Source of the DNA: Perkinsus olseni | Taxonomy: Eukaryota > Perkinsozoa > Perkinsida > Perkinsidae | Assembly: GCA_013115135.1 (NCBI GenBank) | Contig: JABANP010000700.1 | Coordinates: 1 to 21,650, forward strand | Direction of reading: 5' to 3' | Length of the DNA stretch: 21,650 nucleotides | Part shown: in pieces, positions 8,602 through 15,170 of the stretch | Layout: each line of letters opens with the position of its first letter | Numbering within the stretch: the stretch's first letter is position 1 | Position numbers and translations under genes: made by a program | The notes under the pieces: model-generated | What the model saw: the letters and a program-made list of their open reading frames with translations, nothing else | Database searches by the model: none | What the model was told of the DNA's origin: nothing

Positions 8602-10440
8602 GGAGTCGCCATTGGTGATATTCTTGAGGCTCCCATATAAGTCTCGAGATTGTACGGCTATATTAGTCGCCCTTGACTGAAGGCCGTGCACGATGGCCCA
8701 ACGCCTACGGTGTTCTATGCCGATTCTTTTCTACTTGAAACAGACTAGTTGTGAGCTATGCGGATGCTCTCCCAGGTTCATGATCGCCAGTGGTCGTCCA
8801 TGAAGGCCAAGAACGATGATTATTGTTTATTCCATTCTGCTCTTTCGTGTTGTCCTCAGCACGCACACGTCAGCTCTGGCCGAGTTGTCGCAGTAGACGG
8901 GCCGTATGAGACCCGCACCACATTCGCTCACCCAATTGTTCGATATTTCAGATTCAGTCATTCTCTCAAACAACAAAACTACTGTGTTTAGTCTTCACCT
9001 GAGCGACATCGCCATTGGTGTTGGAAGTCCTCATGCGGCTCAGTGGAGAGGGCAGATTACTTGGTCCTCTCGTCAATCAATTCTTGGCGATAAGATAGGG
9101 CAGATTTGGCCACTTCGGACACTACCGATGCCGTTTCGGCAATACAGGCAGTGATCATTTGGTCTACGGTGCCAACCTCGCCACAGGCGATTCGAACAAC
9201 TTCCCTTTCGGCAGTTCCAACGCGAACAGACACGGTCATGCGACATGTAGCCATCGAGACGCAGGCAACTGAGGAGCGTTCCCAGGATTCTCGAGAGAGC
9301 TTGAGCCCTAGTCAAGTTATGTATTAGCTTTTTCGTCGGGGAAGCGCGACTTTACCTCGTAATGTATTAGCTTTTTCGTCGAGTAAGCGCGACTTTACCT
9401 CGTATCCCGCTCCAAATGAGGCCTCGTTCCGGAGCGCTACATCATTTTCCCTGGCCTAAACTTCTAGACTCCGAAGTATACACCATTAAAATGAATATCC
9501 GTGTGGTCCTTAGTTTGTTTGCAAGCCTGGGGCCGACCGAATTTCGGTCGGCTCGACTCGTCCCGCCCTGCCGATCGAATCTGGGCCCATCGGACTGCCA
9601 ATTCACGAACAGCTGGCTGGGGATTGCACGTCCAACTTGCAGATAGTCTGTTCTACTTTCTGCATCAGATAGTAAAACTACCCGGTTGGCGGAGTCTCCG
9701 ATGCAGAGGGTAGGCAAATTGAGCCAGCACACGCAACAAACTCACAAGAACTTTTTGAACATGAGGAAATTTAGATGCAGGAGATTTGCCTTATCATCAT
9801 GCACAGCTCCTCGAAGCGTGGGACAGGTTCATTCCGCTCTACATGTCACATGAAGACATTCAAAGTGGGAGGAACTTAGCTATTCGATTGGCCTGCTCTG
9901 GACAGCTGGTCCGGCTGAGCGCGGTAGTGAGCCGGAGCTACACGGGTGGATTCTCAATCCATAACCGGGATATGAGGACATGTCGCATATCTAGAAAACT
10001 GTATCCTCGTGTTTATGAATTCACAATTCTTGCGGAAGCATTGCGGAGTGTCTTCTTCGAAAGATCTTCGAAGTTCTTTCTCGCAAGGCTTCTGAATGCT
10101 TAGAGTCACACTGTGACTGTCACAGGCTTCGCACCTGGTATTTCGAACGAAGCCTTCGGTCCCAGATTCGGTAGTGCAGATTTATGAATGCGTTATGAGC
10201 CTATCGGTCTACGCTTGGAGCAGGTTCGGAGCATCCGAAACGGCACATATGCCGTCTCTCGCAAATTTCAGAAATTCTAGGAAAATTCCGGGATGACAAC
10301 AGACAACCTCTTCAGACAACCTTGAAAGTAATCCGCCCAATGATATGCGGCTGAAAACGAAGTTATGTAGAGCTCGACGAGAGTCTTCCACTGGTGTGCG
10401 TTACAACACTCAGCTCGTTCGCTCCGAAAATTTATGAGGG
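8602..10440. other. Gene-poor stretch
   Basis: No gene is supported. A plus-strand frame at about 9786-10103 is open but has no family resemblance and no ATG at its beginning. The stretch holds a 43-bp tandem duplication (9319-9404), a perfect palindrome at 9532-9552 (10-bp arms GCCGACCGAA around T9542), and two overlapping palindromes at 10104-10125. Confidence 0.4.
9319..9404. repeat. 43-bp tandem duplication, two copies
   Basis: Bases 9319-9361 and 9362-9404 are direct tandem copies that differ at two positions (GGGGAAGC against GAGTAAGC). Each begins ATGTATTAGC and ends TTTACCTCGTA. The high identity suggests a recent local duplication. No coding frame is preserved through it. Confidence 0.9.
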
Positions 10441-10737
10441 GTGGACCAGGCAGTGCGAAGGCAGTCCAAGTTGGTCCGTCCAACGCGAGAAATTGGATTG
10501 TGTGTTGGACAATACAACAAATACAGGCCGTATTTCCAAGCACAGCTCTCCAAAACGAGAAAATGGGCTCATGATAAGCTAGATGCAGAATTGGGCAAGC
10601 AATGGTCCCCGGCAATGGTCGAGGAGATGCAATGGTCTCACGTGCTCCCCTCCTTCATTGCTAGACAACTGAACACGACAGGGGGGCCTGGGAAAAGTCT
10701 GCAAACTTCTCATAAAAACTCCCTTGAAGCTTGCTAA
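10441..10737 (+). CDS. Possible exon, unknown product
   Basis: A plus-strand frame with protein-like composition ends at TAA (10735-10737). It reads, for example, QYNKYRPYFQAQLSKTRKWA and DKLDAELGKQWSPAMVEEMQ. There is no ATG at its beginning and a stop lies just above (TGA at 10435), so it would have to be entered by splicing, for instance after the CAG at about 10463. It overlaps the palindrome triad at 10730-10750 at its very end. No family recognised; it may be a gene remnant. Confidence 0.25.
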   Translation: MDQAVRRQSKLVRPTREIGLCVGQYNKYRPYFQAQLSKTRKWAHDKLDAELGKQWSPAMVEEMQWSHVLPSFIARQLNTTGGPGKSLQTSHKNSLEAC

Positions 10738-10829
10738 TAGCAAGTTGCTATCGGAGCTTTGCTCAAGACTGGGTCAAAATCAGGAAACAAGTCCCAGTTG
10801 AGAGCACAGAGTCTCCTAACTAACCGGCT

Positions 10830-11528
10830 TTAACTGTACAGCACGCCCTTAGCGATCATCAATTCCTCTTGGTAGCGACGTTCAGCATAACCGAAGGACA
10901 CATGATAACTCCAACCTCCTTCCACCGAAAGCATTTGTATAGTCTGTCTCACAGTGAGCATGATGTCCCCTCGCCTGTTTATGATAGGTGCATAACCGTC
11001 GAGAATCGTTCCAAAATAAGCAGCCTGGCCACTGAGGTTATAGGCACCGCTCTGGCCCTCATTTCCTAGAAAATTCACGAAAACTGACGCTGGAAGCTCA
11101 TAGTTTATGGTCTCATCAAAGCCGCTGAACGTAAGATCATAGGGGTTTACCTGCCATTCGAATCGCATACCATCGGCCTTGAGCTTCACGACAGCACTTC
11201 CAGAAGCCTTCACACCGAAGTTTAACCCACATACACTAAACTGCACCCCTACGTGTTGTTGCCCTTGGCGAGAACTTTCGATGCGGATCCCGGTGGCTTC
11301 CATGAACTCCCCTCGCTCGTTCTCACCCTTCATAGAGTAGATGCAAGCACCTTCTCTCACATACATGTCATCGCTAACATGGGAGGGTCCTTTATAACCA
11401 TAACACCCTTGGGGATGATCGGCGACAACAGACATAAGACCGGCCTTGAGGGTCAGCACCACTTGGGCGATCTGGGCCAACAGCAGGAAGCTGCAGCAGA
11501 GACGAAGATTGCTAATGGACGGAGACAT
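10830..11528 (-). CDS. Secreted protein, lineage-specific, unknown function
   Basis: This is a single-exon frame of 232 residues starting at ATG 11526-11528. The first 30 residues hold a hydrophobic core (CCSFLLLAQIAQVVLTL) that fits a signal peptide, with a cut near ALA-like small residues around 28-30. The mature part alternates short polar and hydrophobic stretches, as in beta-rich proteins (for example VKASGSAVVKLKADGMRFEW), with three cysteines and no membrane span. It is probably exported or surface-associated. It shares the single-exon, signal-peptide style of the gene at 1565-2356 but no visible sequence similarity. Its start is followed, in the upstream direction, by a palindrome triad at 11535-11555, which therefore sits in its 5' flank. 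Confidence 0.7.
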   Translation of the reverse strand: MSPSISNLRLCCSFLLLAQIAQVVLTLKAGLMSVVADHPQGCYGYKGPSHVSDDMYVREGACIYSMKGENERGEFMEATGIRIESSRQGQQHVGVQFSVCGLNFGVKASGSAVVKLKADGMRFEWQVNPYDLTFSGFDETINYELPASVFVNFLGNEGQSGAYNLSGQAAYFGTILDGYAPIINRRGDIMLTVRQTIQMLSVEGGWSYHVSFGYAERRYQEELMIAKGVLYS

Positions 11529-11534
11529 CGAGAA

Positions 11535-11555
11535 GAATAACTTATTCTGAATAAG
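11535..11555. repeat. Alternating palindrome triad in the 5' flank of a secreted-protein gene
   Basis: GAATAA-c-TTATTC-t-GAATAAG: a 6+1+6 palindrome (11535-11547) overlaps a 7+1+7 palindrome (11541-11555), so one short unit appears three times in alternating orientation with one base between copies. It ends 7 bases above the ATG of the minus-strand gene. Confidence 0.8.
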
Positions 11556-11811
11556 CGGGCTTTCAGAGTATAGGATGCTCCGCTCGACGTCGATGCCCGA
11601 CGAACACGATACTGACCTCTTGCAGAGGGCAGAGGTGGCTAGGACTACAAAGGTACGACGATGAGCAAACAGAGAAACCTATAAGCGATCGTAACTGGTC
11701 ATAATTGAAACGTGATGGGGCTCAGAAGTGGCGCGCCCCGCAGCGGCTTGCTCGGCCGAGCTTGCCTACCCGTAAGTGAGGATCAGCCAAGTAATTACGG
11801 CTGGCGAGTTT

Positions 11812-11868
11812 AAAGTGGATACGCGAATGCAAAGCGTACCGTGAGCTATGCACTCGCGTATGCACTTT
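11812..11868. repeat. Inverted repeat, 20-nt arms, 17-nt loop
   Basis: The arm at 11812-11831 (AAAGTGGATACGCGAATGCA) and the arm at 11849-11868 match as reverse complements at 18 of 20 positions. A related stretch (GCATACGC, then GCACGCGAGTGCAAAG) recurs at about 12083-12110, which suggests a small dispersed family. Confidence 0.75.
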
Positions 11869-12045
11869 GGCTGCAGGTAAACCGTCGAACCCCACATTGT
11901 TAATGCCGGTTGGTTTTATAGACTAACATGGTATTATCATCAGATATCAATACTGTCTTGAAGCGTTACTGCGTACCAACTCAGTAAAGCGTGTACGTGT
12001 GACACAGAGCTCAAAGTATGATAAAACCTGCCTCAAGAGGAGTTG

Positions 12046-12068
12046 ACTTGCCTCCCTTCGAGGCAAGT
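12046..12068. repeat. Perfect hairpin, 9-bp stem, 5-nt loop
   Basis: ACTTGCCTC (12046-12054) pairs with GAGGCAAGT (12060-12068) around CCTTC. It lies in gene-free DNA and no T-run follows. Confidence 0.7.
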
Positions 12069-12130
12069 GACGTAATCTAGCAGGCATACGCATGCACGCG
12101 AGTGCAAAGGAGATTCAAAGATCAATACCA

Positions 12131-12152
12131 GAAACTGCCAGTTTCAAACTGG
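12131..12152. repeat. Alternating palindrome triad
   Basis: Two perfect 7+1+7 palindromes overlap: GAAACTG-C-CAGTTTC (12131-12145) and CCAGTTT-C-AAACTGG (12138-12152). The unit AAACTG therefore occurs three times in alternating orientation with a single C at each turn. Confidence 0.85.
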
Positions 12153-12554
12153 TAGTTAGTAACCCGTGGTGCTGGTGGCTGTTCTGTGGGCATAGTCTTA
12201 GGCGCGTCTGTCTGATAATGTTATGTGTTGTTGCGTGGTGGCACGCGTAAGCGACACTTGCAGACAACGGCGTGATCCATTGCGGGATCAGAATTGTCGC
12301 ATACAGTGCACGTATGTACACAGCTACGCTTGTCTTCACGGCCTGCCGTTGGGTCCACAGTACGGGAACGGCAAGCGAGCTACGGAGCAGTTGCCGGTGA
12401 CAAATTCTCAGAATAGTGCCCATCAGTCTCATTGCTTCGCGCTTGGTTCTGCTCCTGAGTTGATGGGCAATCTCTGGGCAGGACCACGTCTGAGAATTAA
12501 GACAGTACGTTTCACGATGTAAAAATACCAAGCATCTCGACGTCGACTGGAAAT

Positions 12555-12830
12555 TCATTCAGGCAGAACCTGCTCTGAGAAAAATCGTCCCCGCTCGAAG
12601 ACCGCAACCGGAATATCGGCGTCCGAGTCCTGACCGCTGAACGCTGCAAGTGCGAGTTCGGTTCCGTGACAGGGACAATTCTGTCCCTCTAGTATTGCTC
12701 GCGCTGTCTCCTCATGAGCTATGTCACTACTTGCACGCATGCGCAGAGGGTTTTCCACCACTAGAGAGACGCGAAGAGAGTCAAAGAGTAGCACGACTGG
12801 TGGAATGGATATGCCGGAATGAATCGGCAC
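12555..12830 (-). CDS. Possible terminal exon, unknown product
   Basis: A minus-strand frame with protein-like composition ends at TGA 12555-12557 (for example DIAHEETARAILEGQNCPCH and DADIPVAVFERGRFFSEQVL). The most plausible coding part is the last 65 residues. No upstream exon or conserved motif was found, so it may be a remnant or chance. Confidence 0.25.
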   Translation of the reverse strand: MPIHSGISIPPVVLLFDSLRVSLVVENPLRMRASSDIAHEETARAILEGQNCPCHGTELALAAFSGQDSDADIPVAVFERGRFFSEQVLPE

Positions 12831-13140
12831 GAACGGCTGAGGTAATTATTAACTCGGTACGAATGACCACGGGTGGGAAGAGCTGCTAACCCCAATCTCA
12901 ACCGTGGAAAAGCCGCCCTCTGATTCGCGGAGCGCGCTGTGTGACTGCAGGATATACGTTAAAGCAGGTAGACAGAAGGGAACGTCGTGCGTGAGACTTA
13001 CGCCGTAAGTACATTGTGACGATCTAAACGCTGTGTTTGGTCATCCAGCTCTATGATTCTCCTTGTGTACAGCATAATTTAGTTGTATCGTCCAATAAGT
13101 TGCTGTGGTTACTCTCTCGTGGAATACGGTGTTGGGTTAA

Positions 13141-13190
13141 TCAATAGTGCCTGTTGCCAGATGCGTACTAGTTATGAGTGGCACTATTGA
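13141..13190. repeat. Perfect 11-bp inverted repeat next to the hammerhead
   Basis: TCAATAGTGCC (13141-13151) is the exact reverse complement of GGCACTATTGA (13180-13190), with 28 bases between. The right arm ends one base before the first paired base of the hammerhead (13192), so a transcript would fold into two adjacent stem structures. Confidence 0.8.
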
Positions 13191-13191
13191 A

Positions 13192-13271
13192 CATGGTGTC
13201 TGGTTGACCTTAGGGACCCCTTCCCTAGAAGACCACTGATGAGTCCTCCTGGTTGTGGACGAAACACGATG
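13192..13271 (+). ncRNA. Hammerhead ribozyme, type III
   Basis: All parts of a self-cleaving hammerhead RNA are present on the plus strand. The core is CTGATGA (13236-13242) and GAAA (13261-13264). Stem II is GTCC/GGAC (13243-13246, 13257-13260) with a 10-nt loop. Stem III is GTGT/ACAC (13196-13199, 13264-13267), extended by CAT/ATG after a G-G mismatch. The predicted cut is after C13200 in GTC. Stem I is TGGT/ACCA (13201-13204, 13232-13235), then an internal loop of 6 and 4 nt and an outer stem TAGGGA/TCCCTA (13211-13216, 13222-13227). Because stem III is the open end, this is type III. Known hammerheads of this kind process repeat or retroelement transcripts; no host element could be delimited here. 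Confidence 0.85.
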
Positions 13272-13471
13272 GGAGGCTATCAGATCGTCAAAATATGCGA
13301 AACGAAGCCAGGGTCTACCAACTGCAACTTTCATCCGCGACAGGCTCCCACTCCTTCAGAGGTGGGAGACGAGATGACGTGAGTGGTGAGAGAACGTGAC
13401 GATGTTACTCATTATGCGCCGATCGTCTTGTGCATGCGTGCATAAGACATTCCCCTCGAGAGAGTAAGGTT

Positions 13472-13500
13472 AGAAGAAGAAGAAGAAGAAGAAGAAGAAG
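13472..13500 (+). repeat. (AGA)n microsatellite
   Basis: An uninterrupted AGA/GAA trinucleotide run of about 29 bases, followed by a degenerate purine-rich continuation to about 13512. On the plus strand it lies 70 bases upstream of a possible small ORF. Confidence 0.95.
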
Positions 13501-13567
13501 ACGAAGAGAAGATAGACAAGCTTTACACCCCTTCTCGCGTTTCTCCCCTTCTTCACACGCGTTGACT

Positions 13568-13768
13568 ATGAACAACTACGGAGAGGCAACAAACGCTTAT
13601 GCTCAGGACCCTGGAATACCCCTCGATCTGACAGCAAGAATGTTCAACAGTCTTCAGCTCTACGGGCTTCTACCACACTCATCTTTCGTGCGCTTCACCA
13701 TCAACACGATGATTGCTGCCCCTTCATGGCGGCTCAATACGCAGGGTGCCATAACGCGGGAGCGTTAG
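13568..13768 (+). CDS. Possible small protein or first exon
   Basis: From ATG 13568 a 66-residue frame runs to TAG 13766-13768. It begins MNNYGEATNAYAQDPGIPLD and has even, protein-like composition, preceded by a pyrimidine-rich leader. No domain is recognised. It may be a first exon, a short protein, or chance; no conserved neighbour helps. Confidence 0.25.
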   Translation: MNNYGEATNAYAQDPGIPLDLTARMFNSLQLYGLLPHSSFVRFTINTMIAAPSWRLNTQGAITRER

Positions 13769-13988
13769 CAGTGCCAACTTGGCACCGTTAGACTCTTGTG
13801 ATTTGCGGTGTCTCTTGGCTCAAGGTCGAGTCTTCCCAGTGCTAACTCAAGGGCGTCATTGACTACGGAGTTAACCATTAGGAAATGAGAGTGATACTAA
13901 CTACGAATGGGATATCATCAAATAACTCATACTCATAGTCTGATGATTCGGGAGTAATCCGCAGCTGCAGCACGCATAGCCCAGTCCG

Positions 13989-14273
13989 CTATGTTCCTGC
14001 GTGCAGCGGAGCGATCGTCAGCATATTCATGAAAAGTAGGTTGGGCTTCAATAAGGAGCCCTTCCTAGAGATAGTGCGGTGCGCAGCACCAACCGCAGAT
14101 TCAGTGCTAACACCGACGGGGTTCCTAGCAACACGACTCGCAGAAGACATAGGGATGACGGATAACAAGATAATGAGAATAACCCCAATGATCGGGCAAT
14201 GACCGTAGCGCGAAGCACGCATGCGCATAGCGTTCCTCATCGGATTGTCTCCAGAATGAGACACCTGTCCCAT
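13989..14273 (-). CDS. Possible small secreted or membrane-anchored protein
   Basis: A minus-strand frame of 94 residues begins at ATG 14273, with further methionines at residues 12, 16 and 18. A strong hydrophobic core (CPIIGVILIILLSVIPM) followed by SSASR looks like a signal peptide if the start is one of the later methionines. The remaining 50 or so residues are basic and have no cysteine. No family is recognised. Three CACGTG boxes lie immediately above the first ATG. Confidence 0.35.
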   Translation of the reverse strand: MGQVSHSGDNPMRNAMRMRASRYGHCPIIGVILIILLSVIPMSSASRVARNPVGVSTESAVGAAHRTISRKGSLLKPNLLFMNMLTIAPLHAGT

Positions 14274-14274
14274 A

Positions 14275-14303
14275 CACGTGATTCACGTGACGTGAGGCAC
14301 GTG
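14275..14303. promoter_or_regulatory. Cluster of three CACGTG (E-box/G-box) palindromes
   Basis: CACGTG occurs at 14275-14280, 14284-14289 and 14298-14303, the last two followed by ACGTGA so that CACGTGACGTGA repeats. CACGTG is the classic target of bHLH/bZIP-type regulators. The cluster lies between two minus-strand frames, directly above the ATG at 14273, so it may be a promoter of the small secreted ORF. Regulatory function is inferred only from the motif. Confidence 0.4.
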
Positions 14304-14316
14304 ACGTGACATACGC

Positions 14317-14580
14317 CTAGACTGGAAAAGGTAACTGATGGCAATGCTCACGTTCAATAGATCGTCCCCAAGGGCTCTCCTCAGACTGGTCCCGAGAGCG
14401 CTTCTTCTTTGCTGGTTCATTGAACTTGATCTGAGTTGTCTCGGAAGATTGCCTTTTGAACCGGATCTCAGGAACCTTAATCCGAAGAGCTCTTATTTCC
14501 GTGATAGGGCCTTCGCGCGTTGTTCCCTCGGGCCGTAAGTTCACGATGAGCTCCGTGGCGATCAGTTCCCAGAATGGGAG
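14317..14580 (-). CDS. Last exon of an unidentified, probably nuclear protein (partial)
   Basis: A 264-nt minus-strand exon begins after an AG acceptor (TAG ending at 14581) and ends with a stop at 14317. Its 87 residues start with LPFWELIATELIVNLRPEGT, continue with EIRALRIKVPEIRFKRQ and then a lysine/arginine-rich stretch (AKKKRSRDQS) that could be a nuclear localisation signal. The regular pattern of the first 50 residues suggests a real conserved domain, which I do not recognise. Upstream exons were not located; the DNA above is AT-rich and stop-rich. Confidence 0.4.
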   Translation of the reverse strand, partial: LPFWELIATELIVNLRPEGTTREGPITEIRALRIKVPEIRFKRQSSETTQIKFNEPAKKKRSRDQSEESPWGRSIEREHCHQLPFPV

Positions 14581-15170
14581 CTATATCTTCGCGTAACCTT
14601 CGTGCACAGACTCCGTGCTCCCACCCGAAAATCTTTCACACTTTCGGAAGAGAATTTTACCCGAAAGAAATCAAAAATTATCATCAGTAGCTGCTCCGTT
14701 CCATCCGTGAACTTGTGTATTTTCGTGCAGTTTGCTCAGACACGGCCAGACTCATCGAGCTACGACCGTACTCCACAGACTTGCCGGGGGAAAGCCGAAC
14801 GACATCCGCCTACCCCACCGCTCGACATAACTCTTTCTGTCAATCAAAGATAGGACTGTGCTCACTCCCGAGCAACTAAGGTTTTTGTGTTGAGATGCTT
14901 CCGAGTGGTCAATGGCAATATTATACCAGAACAATCACCACTCCTCATCCGCGCAAATAGAATGGGTATAGGGCGGCGTCTCAAGAGAGCTACTCAGAGG
15001 TGTTACTGCTTACAGCTACTCTCTTAGGTCCAGAGTACGGTAACTGGACCTGTGTACTTCAACTCGAACACTTATAATGGCGAAAAGTAATCATATTAAT
15101 CACTCAGTTTTTCATCGGCGGTTCAGCCCCGGCCACCTCCGGTTGGTTGAATGCGTCTTTTTCGATCAAA

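Larger units (their letters stand above)
11556..12554. other. Gene-free stretch rich in inverted repeats
   Basis: No gene is supported. A 147-residue minus-strand frame (12115-12558) looks like chance because its composition is irregular and it is interrupted by hairpins. Inverted repeats at 11812-11868, 12046-12068 and 12131-12152 are listed separately; 9-bp arms TGCCCATCA / TGATGGGCA also occur near 12418-12470. Confidence 0.4.

Noticed and set aside
9786..10103. Plus-strand frame of 105 codons
   Set aside because: It lacks an ATG at its beginning, has no recognisable motif and no clear splice sites.
12115..12558. 147-residue minus-strand open frame
   Set aside because: Composition is irregular, it runs through several inverted repeats, and no domain or signal peptide is visible; treated as chance.
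13430..13567. Arg-rich N-terminal extension of the plus-strand ORF at 13568
   Set aside because: The arginine run is only the translation of the AGA microsatellite; the later ATG is the better start.
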